Assembly: GCA_028023455.1 (NCBI GenBank)
Contig: JAQFVV010006295.1
Span: 64,001 to 128,000 of the forward strand
DNA length: 64,000 nucleotides
Reading direction: 5' to 3'
From: Epiperipatus broadwayi
Taxonomy: Eukaryota > Onychophora > Udeonychophora > Euonychophora > Peripatidae
Position 1 is the stretch's first letter; every line of letters begins with the position of its first letter. Under the pieces are notes generated by a model that was not told the DNA's origin, did not search any database, and worked only from the letters and a program-made list of their open reading frames with translations. Below, one piece after another: positions 36,770 through 49,439 of this stretch. Position numbers and translations under genes: made by a program.

Positions 36770-38400
36770 CCTTTTTCACTCTATATTGGATATTAACTTT
36801 TTACAGAAATCCAAAAATGACTTCTTGAAGATGAGTTGAATTGAAGTTTGAGACTATCATCCGATGATAATTTGATTAAACTTTCTTTTTCTTTCACATT
36901 TAAATTGTTTTCATCAATATTTGAATAAAATGAATTTACTATGCACATATTTCCATTTCTGGGTCATCTTTTTTTGGATAATAATGTTCAAAAGACTTTG
37001 AATGACTGCAAATGCTGTTGAACAAGACCTAATATCTGTCCGTTGATGTCTTTTTCTTTCATGTATTCATCTAGATTTGGAAACATTTGCAAATCTTCGC
37101 TGATTAATAGTATTTTCTATAACAATATTTTCTGCTGAAATGTGCCCATTTTACTTCACAAAGTAAAAATGTCTGAAAGTTGTCTGTCAATAGATATGTT
37201 CAACTTATTTAACAAAGAAAAATTGTCTGCCAAATAAGCAAGCTTTGCAACCCAGTCATCATTGGAGGAGAAATTTTGGAATTTAGAATTATTTTGTTGT
37301 TGAAAGAATAATTTTACTTCTTGTCACATATTAAACCATCGGGTAAAAACTTTACCTGTTGACAGCCAATGCATCTCAGCAAGATGTTTATGATGTGAGC
37401 CCATTTCATCACAAAGTGATTCAAATAATCAAAAGTTCAGAGCTTTATTGCTGAATTTTATTTATAATTTTAATTACTTCAGACAGTACTTCATAAAATT
37501 CTTGAGATAATCTTTTCATGGCAAGTTGTTCACAGTGTAAAATAAAAAAAAAAAAAATATATCTATGTGTCCAACATCTTTTAGTTTTTTAACAACTCCA
37601 GATCGATGCCCAGTCATACTTGCAGCACTGACTGTACATTTTCCCCAATCAATTTCATGTTTCAGAAAATAATCATTCAATACATCAAAAATTTCAGATC
37701 CAGTTGTTCTACCTAGCAAGTCAAGTCAACATAGAAATTATCCTTTTAAATATCCTTTGAAATTAAATCTCACAAAGCAAAGAAAAATAGCCTTGCTTAT
37801 TATAACAGTTGATTCATCAATTGACTTGCATAAAATGTTGCATTTTTCATCACTTCTACTACTTGAACTTCAACATCTACAGTCAATTCTTCAATTCTGT
37901 GTTTCACAGACCTAGCAGACATAGAAAATGTCTTCATTTTTGGGGCAGCTTGATTTCACAAAACTTTCTCACAAGCTTATAATAAGCAAAGTTTAATTAG
38001 TTTCTCTCCAATTATATAAGGTTTTTTTTTGATTTCGCTATTTGAAGTGCCATCAAATAAGTTTTTAATACAGACTTATCATTCACCTTGAATTGTCAGT
38101 TTTTTTAAAGAATTTATTTGCTTTTGTAAATTATCATGCAATCTTTGAAAATATTCAACTGGTTTATTAGCGAAATCTGGATGTTTAGTCAGCAAATGTC
38201 CAGTAAGATTTGATGATTTCATTGGCAGCATTGGATAAATTCACAGAATATATGACACAAAATTGTCATGTTTCAAATTCAGGTTCTTGTATAAAACCAT
38301 ATTTCAAATAATCATGATCATATTGTCTTAAAACTTTAAATTTTTTTTTCTCTCAACCTTCTTCCCTACTGGTGCTTGATGACAATGGAATCTGTGTGGG
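36770..38400 (-). pseudogene. ZBED5-type hAT transposase pseudogene
   Basis: Read on the minus strand. The amino end has the KYDxDYLKFGF-like block (seen as QYDHDYLKYGF, near 38330). The BED finger follows with CVI, a decayed SNAANEIIKS block, and then GHLLTKHPDFANKPVEYF (38207-38154). The catalytic region reads FDVLNDYFLKHEIDWGKCT, then AASMTGHRSGVVKKLK (37690-37580). The family's TDGA motif has become TVSA, so the catalytic Asp (codon 37630-37632) is lost. Further on are HLAEMHWLSTGKVFTRWF (37385-37332) and DDWVAKLAYLADNFSLLNKLN near 37265-37200, both in the order of the family. Many stops and frameshifts are present. The closest relatives are ZBED5/FAM200-like transposases. Confidence 0.85.
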
Positions 38401-38460
38401 CCCTATTGATTCTTCAACTAGCTCGCATTTACATGAAGTGTTTCTAAAAAAATTTAAAAG

Positions 38461-40167
38461 TGTCAGTTGCTTCTTTTCACTTATTTTAATGTTTTTTATT
38501 TATTTTTATCCTAGAATCAAACAAAAATAATATTTCTAATAAATGTTGATTACTTAAATATATTTAAAATATTATGTATAATATTAAACTTAGCTTTAAA
38601 AATGTAAAAAGTATTTGACTACTGATAAGTGCAAGATTTCAATCGCATACACTCCATACATATAGGAATATAAGTACAAAGTAGAAATTAATTTTTTAAT
38701 GTCGATGCCAAAATGCCACTGACTTTTAAAGAAGTACTTAAATGTATAATGGAAATATTGAAAGAATCATGATTATGAATACTTTACCTTAATTATATGT
38801 TTATACAATAAAATGATTCATATGATTGCATAAAAAGACCAACCATGAAACACATGTGAAAGACAATGATATGCATCCACAGACATTTGAATGGATTTAA
38901 TGCTGAAGTAACAGTTTTACTCATCATTGCGTTCATGTCATTGCCAGATGTTGTGAGGCAGAGACTATAGGCAAAGAAATAAAATAAGACAATTTGAATG
39001 ACATACTTGCTTCCAAGTGTATAATGTTTCTACACAATCCAGATCACACACATCACTACTATAGTTGTGAAATACTCAAAAAAAATTATTTTTATAGTAT
39101 GTTCTTTTTTGACTAGCTTTACTTATATTTTTTAACCATTTTATTTTATCAATTTAACTGTCTACACATTTCAAAAAAGATAATAATATAATTTCAGATA
39201 CATATTTATGTTAGATATACTTTTATCTCCTGATATTTTTTGTTTACAGTGTCTATGAAATACAAAGTTTTTATATGTATATAGCCTGCAATATAAATTC
39301 AATATTCATTTTACACAAGAGGAAACGACACTTCGTTTTTGTAGTTATATACATATAAATGTGTTATCTATTTGCATGTAAATATTAAAATTAACATAAA
39401 AATATTACTTCTAAAGGGAAGTAAGTTTTAAAGGGGGGGGGGGGGGGGGGTGGGGGTGATGGTTTTAAATATTTATATTCAGCATTAGAAGTCTTTTAAG
39501 TCAAATTTATTAGGTATAAATATAAAGAAATACTTAAATGGTTGTAATATTGAACTTAAAGTACAAAATAAATTAGAATATTATATTAATATAATTTTTG
39601 TGTAAGTTTTTTTGTAATTATTTGTTTTCATTTTGAGTTATATGAAAGTAAAACTAAGTTTGTATTTATATGTTTCATAATTTGTCAAAGAATTAATGTT
39701 TCATTTTGTTTTTTGTTAAAATAATGTTCATTTTATTTCATAAAAATAAATGAATGTATAAATATGTATTTGTTACGATTTATATGGTAATTTTCTAATT
39801 CGTATCTACAAAAATTATTTCAGATTAATAACGAATAGTATTCTATTCTTTAATAATTTTTATAGATGTGTTTTCATTTAAAATTCTTAATAAGTTATTG
39901 AGTTTTAGTTCATCCAATTACCAAGGTGCGCCATAGCAAATTTGATGCCTAGTCAATGTACAGAATTCGGTATTCTTATTTTGTTACTTTTTCTATGCCG
40001 CTGACTGAGTAGGGGTTAATTAAACGCCTTTAAGGTAGATGATTTGCAAGTCACAGTAGTATTTGTAACAAATCAATTAGCAATATAATGTTCTATTTTG
40101 CTTATAATATTACAGCTTAAATAAAATTTATTTTTTATTTAAAAATTTTATTAAATGAGTTTAGCAA
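38461..40167. other. AT-rich non-coding part of the hAT element
   Basis: No transposase motif is seen here. A G-run interrupted by single T lies at 39433-39457. The sequence may include secondary insertions that I could not delimit. Confidence 0.45.
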
Positions 40168-40240
40168 ATTTAAATAATATCTGAATTTCTTTGCGGATCA
40201 TTAAAATTATGTCACGGACCATCAGTTTCTGACCGTTGGT

Positions 40241-41013
40241 CTAAATGATCTGAAATCATCTTTAATATATGTTGAGATTTACAGTGGGCATGCCAATATC
40301 CAACATCAAAAAATTCTACTAAACTTATAGCTTAGAATGTCTTATCAAGAGACATATGACATTTTACGGTGAGAAATCTTCATTATGAATGCCTAAATAG
40401 CTACACCACTACTAATAGATACTTAAAATTGCCTCTAAATCACAAAAAAAGAAAAAAAAAAGATTATTTAGAAGCACCAATTAGCAAAAACAAACAATTG
40501 TAACCAAACATGAAAAATAAAAAACAAGACAAACAATAAACAAGATAAATTTTATTAACAATTCAATATAATGCAGTTAAAATAATGAATTGAAAGCTCC
40601 CTGTTTATGTAGACATATACTGTATTTGACATCAACCAGCTTTAAACACTCACAAAACCTTACTTCAATAATTCAGTATCATCTCTGTAGATTATCATTA
40701 AGTAACTCTTCTGTTAATCTGATTCTGTTATATATATGATAGCTACGTTAAGATGTGTGCAACTTAAAAGAATAGGCAATAATAAAACAGATTAAATTAA
40801 CTTTAAATATTCACAACACAAAGACATTATAAAATCAACTCCTCTTAGTATGCATTCACCTCTATGTCACATTAAAAGTAAACAACACAATAATAAACCT
40901 CTAACAACCCAGAGTACAAATTATAATTAAATTCATGGGATCTATCCCTAAATATGGAACAAAATCAAAATCATCCATGAGTGCCTCAAGTGAGAATAAT
41001 ATCAAGAAGATAA
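40241..41013. other. No recognisable gene
   Basis: AT-rich sequence without supported features. Confidence 0.5.
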
Positions 41014-41182
41014 TAATTATATTTACAAAGTGCATACTCGTAACTTAACATAATATTTATTAAGGCTAAAACCTTAAGACTATGGATCTGAATAAATAAA
41101 TCTTGTGTTAAAAATTTGCAGAGGTCCCTACTGTCATTTTTTCAAGCGCATAGTCTTGAGGTTTTGGCCTTAATAAATATTA
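41014..41182 (+). repeat. Repeat family B, copy 2, with separated arms
   Basis: It shares the AATTATATTTACAAAGTGCATACTCG-type leader with 28478-28505. The arms at 41051-41082 and 41150-41180 pair with each other around a 67-base spacer, which includes GCAGAGGTCCCTACTGTC. The arms have diverged more than in copy 1. Confidence 0.75.
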
Positions 41183-41507
41183 CATCAAAGAGATAAATAA
41201 TACAGAATTCAAAATGGTGGATAAAAAACCTATTAATATTTATTTTCTTTTTCTGAGAAAAAATCCTATTTTATTACTTTCATCTGAAAAAAGCTTTGAA
41301 GCATTCTTTGCACAATATCTAAATGTCTTAAATAATCTCCATATATTTTTATGCCCTTAGTTGTCCATTTTAATACTTCATGTAAAACTGCTGTCAAACA
41401 TGATGGAGATATGGAGTCATTCTGTCATATACACTTATCAACATTATATTTATATGAAATCATGATATAATCAAATCACTGCTATTGCATTTTGATAAAT
41501 ATTTTTT

Positions 41508-42045
41508 AAATATCACATGATCTACATTTTCTATGATTACACAAGCTGTTAAAACAGTAATAAACTCTCCATATAGTAGTGCCACCCAATGTAAGCCATA
41601 GTAATCAATGAGTGCTAGAATGTTTATGCATCAAAATCCTTACCTAGTGTCTACTCATCCAGTATCCCAGGTTAGTTTCCAGTTTATAGTTTTCACCAGT
41701 CAGCAGTCTTGGATCTGAGATCACTGAATATAGATCTTATAATTTAATGCAACCCTCCAGCAGCCACCTTTCATCTATTTAATTAACTATAAAACTATGA
41801 GCCCATGATGAAAATAAAATAATGTTTCAATCAAAGCTAATTTGTTTATATAGTCATATAGATCTGAACCCAGTTAAGTATTTATATGTAAAACAATTAA
41901 ACATCATATGATCACTATTTCCTATGCTTACATTGATTACTATAGCTTGCATTGTTCGGCACTACTATATGGGATTTTGCTATTGTTTTAACAGCTTGTA
42001 AAAGCATAGAAAATAATGATCATATGCTGTTTAATGGTTTTATAC
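41508..42045 (+). repeat. Dispersed repeat family A, copy 2, plus foldback fragment
   Basis: 41508-41873 matches copy 1 in order and orientation, down to GTCATATAGATCTGAACCC. Directly after it, 41890-42045 repeats the family's terminal part twice in inverted orientation (TATGCTTACATTG...TGTAAAAGCATAG, ending TTTAATGGTTTTAT). This indicates nested insertion or a terminal inversion. Confidence 0.65.
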
Positions 42046-44349
42046 CAATCCTGTTGATAGGATAATGGTGGGTGTATTTTTTAAAAAACTAGACATCAAA
42101 ATTTATGGATACTGTATGAGGAACCTACCCCATCCATTCTCTTTACCACATTCTACTTTACATCCTACTTCTAATTCAGACCTTCACAGGATAATATAAA
42201 TTTCTAAATAGTGAAATTCATAATTAACTTAATTAAATTCACTACAATAGACTTCACATGAGGAGGACACAGATCAACTTAATGACACAACCACATATGG
42301 AATTATTTCAAGCCTATTAAAATAAAGACACATTGAACATAAACATCTTTATTATCAAAAATCAGCTCAAACTAATAATCATTCGTTACATTTCTATCAT
42401 CCTTTCAGTATCAATCCCTATAAGAACCAGCAAAACTTGCCATCAATAATATTTTTTTGTAAAGCCTAAATCACATGGGTTCAATGTGTCACTTTCTCCT
42501 TTCAGAGAAAGAATCCTTATAGAAACATCCATCTACAGTTCCCCACAGCTTACTCCAGGTACAAGCTAAGAAAAAACTCTTATTAAACTCTCAAAATAAA
42601 TGGAATGCATTATAAAACAAGGACAAAACAAAATTTATAATTTGCATTTATTAGGGAGTGAGATGAATGGATAAATTAATCACCAAATGATAATTCATCT
42701 CAATGACTAATTTATTTGTATTAAACAATACAAATAAAACCCATGATTATCATTTAAAACCAAAATGACATTATTGACATATAATATCTAGATATAAGTG
42801 ACCCCCCCCCCATTTTCTTTGAGTTACTTGAAGATATATAGTTATGTACACATATATATATATATATTGCACCATTTACAAGTAGATGGTCCAAAGATAT
42901 TGGCATTTAAAATATTTAAAAGCTTAAAAAAAAAGTAAATTTAAAGATCTTTTAAATTAACACATTTAACTTTTTTTTTTTAGTTTGTGTAATTTTTTTT
43001 TTTTAAATGTACAATGAAAGTTAAATTTTTCGTTCATTTTTTTTTTTTTTTTTATGTAATTAAAAATAAAAGTTAAAATTGGAAAGAATAAAATGTGTAG
43101 ATTACTAATCCAGATAAACTAAATGAAAGAATTCCACATGCAGATTTTAATTGGTAAAATTTTTCTAACTCCAATTAAAGAAGGTGGAAATATGTTTAAA
43201 AAAAATACTTTGTAACTTAAATTTAAGAAAGAGTGAACAAGATTGTTATCTTGTATGCTGATAAAAGGGCAAAAAGAAAATAGATGCACAGAGAAGTCTA
43301 CAAATAGATCACGAGTATAAAGGTCAGAAAAACTTAAAACTGGGCCTTTGTCTTTTCCTTAACTAGCAGCTTCCATTAGGTCCAGGATAGAGAAAATATC
43401 CTATCCCAGACTATTCTATGCAGGACTACCATTACTCATGCTGAAGTGTATCATCATGCAGAGTGGAACCAATGCATTTATAGATACCTTTCATTGTATA
43501 GGTCACTCAGAACAAAATGTCAAGTCTAGCCATTAGGACAGGCCAAGAAACAAGAATGTCAACAGAAGGAAACTAGTTAATTTCAATGAGCTCTTCAAAA
43601 TGCATACTACAAAATTTACCAGTAAGATTATTCATATCCCGTGTGACTAAATTAAGCATTTGCAAACAATCCTTTCTATAAGCTTATAATATTATTACTA
43701 ATAGAGACATTTGCAGAATTCTCATCCAAAGAACTTCCTGGAAGAAATTTAAGTGAACTTTAATTATTAAACTGTTTTAGTTAGTTGATTTAATATCTGG
43801 ATTAGTGTGTTGTAATCTTTCCAACTTATTAGTAATTTATCTTTAAATATTTTAATTTGTTGGAATAAAATATTTATTTTTAATATGAACTTTTGATTGT
43901 GTGTTATTAATATTAATTATTAAATTTATTAATATTAGTTTATTAGGATTTGAGTATATAATTTACCTTTGCCAATATTACCGGAAATAATATTCTCTAA
44001 AAAAATGAATAAAGTCACAGGGAATCATAACCCTAATCTTTTAATTACATCAAAATTATGGGATATGAAGAAGTTAGGAGACACAAGGAATTAGACATTT
44101 GCATACAGAGCATGATGAGGAAAAATGACAGTGTTCCATAATATTGCACCATTTTTGCAAGGCAAAAATTCATAATACATGCAAAGAACAAAATTTATTT
44201 TCTGCAAGAGATTGATGGCATTTCGTAATATCATTCACCAGCTTCTTTTTCCATCTATGATTTTTTTCCAGCAGTACAACATGCCATTTTCTCTCAGCTA
44301 TAATATATGAACAAATCTCTCAACTTTAGTTCTAAAATCTAATTTATAG
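42046..44349. other. No recognisable gene
   Basis: The patch 43330-43660 is less AT-rich and may be a decayed repeat, but I find no coding motif in it. A C-run at 42803-42811 and T-runs at 42970-43055 are the only other features. Confidence 0.45.
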
Positions 44350-47219
44350 TGTAACCATAAGAATTGTCCTTCCACGTAACAAAATCTAGAACACAGGCAA
44401 AATACATTAAAGCTGATCGAATCTAGATGTGGGGATCCAGAATCCAGTCAACATTCAATCCTTTCACCTTTTCTCAATGATCTAATACCCTATAGATGAC
44501 ATATCTCAAGTTATCCAGACATTCAATTTAATTTCGGTTTGGCGGACATCCAGAGTGGACAAGAAATTCATAAATTAACTAACTTAACACTGATTTGGTC
44601 AGATATACACACACATGTCTAAGTGAACCACTAATATATCAATGATCAATTACGGAATCTAATAGAATGATCGACATATAGATATAATGATGTATGTGCA
44701 AATAAATCTAGAGTTGGATAAAATTGATCTCACGGACAATAAAGATATGGAAACAAATTATATTTTAAATAATATTAATTTAATAAATAAAATAAAAGAT
44801 AGTAAAACTAAAATATACAGAATTATGTAATGGCAACATGAAAGATTATGCTCACAGGCATTTTATATCTAATGAGATTAATGTTACATATTATCTCATC
44901 ATAAGTGTTCAATAAAGTGTAGTGCAGTATTTAAGTTTATGCCTATAGTAGTATGCCAAATTTCTAGCTCTTTTATAGTCTGCTAAATCACATGGAACCT
45001 AATAGCCAAAGTTATATAACTAACTTAATAGCACTCCTATGGCATCTATCTATATATCAAGTTAAATTCAGCACATAATCAGGCCCAGGGATACGCAGGT
45101 TAGAGTGTTAACCTAGATTAGAATATACACTGATTCTGGATAAGCATTTAATATAAAGAAAGAAAAAACTGGTTTATTATAGGTCTACCTATATACTCTA
45201 TGGCACATATTTAAATATTAATAAAATTAGAAAGTGCGAATAGGTCATTATTAATGGGCTTCAGCATCGAATGCTCGGTTGCCCTATGACTGGAATAACT
45301 TCATATGAATAAGAACATTGGTAGTTCAGGGAGTTGGATAAGCATTAATTATGAATAATCTGAGTCCTTGTGCCCCAGTTCTAAAAGAGTGTGCTTTACG
45401 CAAAGTAAGTGGATAAGTGTGACCTCCGCCAGCAACTCATCAAGAATCATCCAGAAAACAGTTAATTGTACACTGTATACTTAGTAAGGACACATCGGCA
45501 ACTTATACATATATATATAATGCAAATACGTAAATTTATCTTAGCGTGACTTAAAATAGATAGTGTCTATTTGCATATCAATACAACCCAGTTCTTAAGT
45601 TTAGTATTTCAAATATACTATTTAGGGATTAAATTAATTAGTAATCTAATTTTGAGATTATCACCTGCATCTCAGCATATATAAATCTACGAAGGACAAA
45701 GCATATTTGCAGGGGAATTAAGAATAAAACATTAAAATATGCTTTAAGAATATCTCTGTGGCTAGTTCCTATGATGTACGAGTTACATATATAAATAATT
45801 ATAATTTATAACTAGAGTTAAGCAAACACAATTTTAACTAGAACACTACTGATTATTATAACACAAAATTAACCATTAAAATAATAATGATCTGGAAACA
45901 GCGAATGAGAAAAATAATAATTCAATTATTTAATATTTATTGTAGTGAAGATTTGAAATTATTTTTGCAGAGTGATAAACTAAAATTATACTTATAAATA
46001 CTCGTAGTTTCAAGTTATTTGGCATATTAAATAGATATATTATTACAATGATAAAATTATAGAATTGAATAGGTCAGAAATAGGCATAAAAGACTGCACA
46101 AAATTATACATTTAGTTTAAAATAGATTACCATAGTTTTACATTTTGAGAGAATTTAATATTACAAGTTTTACAATCAGACAAGATTCAAATATTAGTGT
46201 TAAACAGCTTTCTTTGCAGATTTTAGAAAAGGTGTTTGTAAAGGCATGTTGTTTAGTAAACAGCTAACTTTAAAATAAAGAATTTAAAGTCACAGTTTAT
46301 GAACAAAGCTCTGAGGGAAAATTTACTGGTCAGTTGTCTTCATTGCAGTTCTGGGGACTTGGGACGATAATAAGTTGACACTTTTCACAATGGCTTAATA
46401 TTAATGGAGGTTCTTCCACAGACTGCTTGGCTTTGCTGAGATACGGCATTGTGTTTTATTGAATCAAAGTTCTTTTCACCCCAACAGGACAGAGGTGAGT
46501 GATCGCCTATTTTACCCCATCATTTTAAAGATAAACGAACATGGGTTTGGTTTACAATTTTTTCTGACCACAAAACTTAAAAGTATTTATATTTTCTTAA
46601 CTCTGGCCACCTGTTTATTTTTTCAAGCTTGATATTGAAAAACCCATTAATTTATTTTAGAAAAACATATTTAATTACAACTAATTTAGATTTTTGTTTT
46701 TCTACCTTTTTTCTCCTGCAGTTTATTGTTACAACTCTATAAAATTTGGCAAATTGTCATTAAAATTTGATTTATAAAATCAAGTTCAAGCTATTTTAAG
46801 ACTATTGTATGACCTAATTTAATTGTTGTTTGCAAGTAAAAACTAAAAACTGCTTTTATAATTAGTGTAAAACTGATTTTACTACTATATATGTAGAATA
46901 ACAAGTTGGGACCATGTCTATTTGCATATGTGATTTCAGTAATATAACCATAAAATTGATTAAGTAATTTAGGACTAAAATATTTCTTAAACTAGAAATC
47001 TTTTAAAATGAACACATATCTGTAATATATACATATACTATTAAATTACAGTCATACTGTTCACATATATATATATACATATGTGTGTGTGATTCCACAT
47101 ATATAGTAATTTATGATTGTTTAAATGGGTACTCTGAGAGGGTTTAAACCTGGCATAGATAGATGTGGGGATAAAATACGTAAAACAGGCAGGTGGATGA
47201 AACTGTTTAATATCCCCAA
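44350..47219 (-). repeat. Left-hand long repeat (3' LTR of minus-strand element)
   Basis: It aligns from TGTAACCATAAGAATTGTCC to the end at GTTTAATATCCCCA with 51578-54645. Shared landmarks include AAAGCTGATCGAATCTRGATG near the start, the GTGTTCAATAAAGTGTAGTG block, AAAGACTGCACAAAATTATACA, and GGGTACTCTGAGAGGG near the end. It lacks the 155-bp tandem duplication present in the other copy. No gene lies inside. Confidence 0.85.
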
Positions 47220-47576
47220 ACTTACTTAAAAAATGAATAAAAATGCCCTACTTAATTTTGGACTAAATACAATGATCAATCTTGGTATTCATATAAACGA
47301 CTAGTTTTAAATTTTCCTCCTGTTTGAACATATCCTACACTTTGCATTGCTAATACTCTCATGCTCCACTCCATAAAGAACTATAGATAAAGAAAACACT
47401 TATCCAAACTAATTAGAACCTACTATTTAGAAAAAGAAAATTATATTTATAAAGTGATAAATATAAAAAACAAATGACTTATGTTGTTAGTAAATGCCCA
47501 GAGTTGGTTAGTTAGGTTTACAAAGCGGATAGGATACAGGTTTTATCCATATACCTTTTATGACTGTCTAGATAGG

Positions 47577-47793
47577 ATCAGGGGTTGATAGATACAAGGT
47601 TTAAGTTTATGTGTAAACTCCTACGACCATCAACTTATTTTTCAACACCCTATCTTTCAGCATGTCTGAGTTACACCTGAAATTCCCCTTAATTCTATAA
47701 GATCCTCTGTATAGTGACTAACTTGATGTATTCTCTATAGAGCCTATTACTAGGGCTAGGCACTTTAATCCATACCTTGTCTCTTTCCCTAAA
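47577..47793 (-). pseudogene. Gypsy integrase carboxy-terminal remnant
   Basis: On the minus strand, FRERDKVWIKVPSPSNRL (47793-47740) matches the 'FxxGDKVxxKxP' start of the GPY/F domain at the end of Gypsy integrases. KLVTIQRIL follows at the position of the usual GPVxIxRVL. After two stops and a frameshift, HKLKPCIYQPL appears near 47612-47580, matching the conserved 'VHVNxLKPC' tail. The function would have been target binding and integration. Upstream (47800-48320, minus) further fragments are read in different frames, possibly more integrase, but I cannot place them. Confidence 0.55.
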
Positions 47794-48504
47794 TCAATGA
47801 GTACTTTCACCCTAGAGATCTCATGGCATTCTGCCTGAACTTTATCTTGGCAGCACACCAATCCCTGCCTGTCACTGTCTGTAACTCTCTGCCAATGGCA
47901 TTTTGACTAGGGGTCTCTATTCACTAATGTGTGAACAAAAAAAAAACCAGCAGATGACTTATCTGGTGGCTTCTTGTGAAGCATTCTCAAGATGGGAAAT
48001 GCTCTCAAGATATTGGCATGTAAATGAGCCCTGCAAAATTGCCTCTTAATGGCTTCTTTGGTTTTCCAAGGTTCACGACATCATCCAATGCAAGGTGCAT
48101 AGCAAGACAGATGCTTTCCTAGTTCAGGTGCTACAATTCTGTATCTTTCTTCCTGCTATACTCTGTAGATCTATCATATTTGTCACTACTGCTAATGGTT
48201 CATTTTGCAGGGATGGGTGGCATGGTCCAAACTTTGCTGGATATCTATTAAAGACACCTGGGATTCCCTTTTTCCGACCAAGATAGCACATCATTCCACA
48301 CTCAAGCCTCTGTAATGCCACACTCCATCTGATAGTGGGACTGCTGACCAGGTAATTTCTATTACAGACCTCCAGGTCAGTAGAACTGTTTCAGATCCAA
48401 TCAGGATTTGTCTGGACCTGGCAATTTGTAATGATTGGTTGATTTTGGAGATCTAGGATACTTTCCTCAACAAATCCCTTGCCGATATCCATGTATTGTT
48501 ATAG

Positions 48505-49377
48505 CTAGCCTTTTGTTTCTTCCTTCTCTGCTATAGGTTCTAGTGACACATGATTAGTCTCATCTGCCACACGCCCCTTTTCAGCTGTAACATGAAACAT
48601 TGGAAGTTCAGTGATGGTTTCAGGTGTTCTAATCTTAAGCTTTGCAGACTCCCCAGACCCAATGTCTTTATGCATGCATTCTTGGACCCCCATGTTCACT
48701 TCAACTATATTCTTTTCATTAACTGTGGTCCCCACAGACATGGTTATCTGTTTGCATGGTCTTGATAGGTTGGCTTACAAAGGGTAGGTACCTCGATATG
48801 CATCAAGTCCTCCTTCTGCACATTCAGATCCTCCCTAACTCTGACTGGCTTTATTCTCTGTAGCCCTCAATGGAACCTTTTTAGTCCCCTCAACCATCTT
48901 TTTCACTGCCTCACAGTCATCCATCAAATTTAACATAACCTGGCCTGTTTTGCCTTTTGGGAGTACCCAACAGCCCTGTGCCTTCCACTTCTAAAATATC
49001 CCCCTCATCTTGGCCTTTCATTCCTACTTCACTCTATTCCATTCCTGAGGTCTCTAAGGCTGTACCTTCCTTCATCTTTATGACATTCTCTTCTTGGACC
49101 TCCTGTATCTCTCCTCCAGACATCTCTGCTCCTTCCTTTGTCATATATTCTTTGGCTCTTGCTGACATGAAGCCTCTGCTCTTTTCTCCATCTGGACAAC
49201 TGCTTCCTTGATAGACTGTTCAAAGGTTCTTTCTTTGTTTAGCCACTGTTTTTTGTATTTCTCTTCTATGTTTAAAATTTTTTTCCGATAACCTAACTCT
49301 AATAGTTTCTTTTCTCCTTTACCCCCACCAAACAAATCATACTTGTGGTCTAACACTGCCACTTTCTTTTCTACCAT
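48505..49377 (-). pseudogene. Charged, coiled-coil-like open region, possible gag
   Basis: Read from 49377 downwards. The first frame (49377-49141) starts with Met and is rich in Lys and Glu, with heptad-like spacing (KKILNIEEKYKKQW, FEQSIKEAVVQMEKR). A shift then leads to GGEIQEVQEENVIKMKEG, and after further stops to 48741-48505, which is also acidic. I do not recognise the family. Position inside an LTR pair and upstream of an integrase remnant make a Gag-like protein the simplest reading. A captured host coding sequence is possible. Confidence 0.4.
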
Positions 49378-49439
49378 TAAGCAAGACCATGATCCATTCT
49401 CCCTTGGTGATTTAAGTTATTCTGCAAGCTAAATTTCAT

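Larger units (their letters stand above)
36168..40240 (-). mobile_element. hAT element of ZBED5/Charlie type, broken
   Basis: The ends are CAGCAGTCAG (36168) and its inverted partner CTGACCGTTG (ending near 40235-40240). Each continues into the TGCAGACCAC/GTCACGGACCA subterminal motif known from hAT elements of this group. The flanking 8-mers GTCCATAT and GTCTAAAT match at six of eight positions, consistent with an old 8-bp target duplication. A transposase pseudogene occupies 36.8-38.4 kb on the minus strand. Later insertions enlarge the element: a palindromic insert at 36291-36541 and probably non-coding material after 38.5 kb, which includes a G-run at 39433-39450. Confidence 0.75.

Noticed and set aside
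39433-39457. Poly-G tract as a quadruplex regulatory site
   Set aside because: Similar G-runs occur at 30.2, 59.05 and 59.44 kb without any gene context. They look like replication-slippage tracts.
48957-49211. Ser/Pro-rich plus-strand frame of 84 codons
   Set aside because: It lies antisense to the charged minus-strand region. Its Ser/Pro composition is what antisense of Lys/Glu/Gly-rich coding sequence gives.
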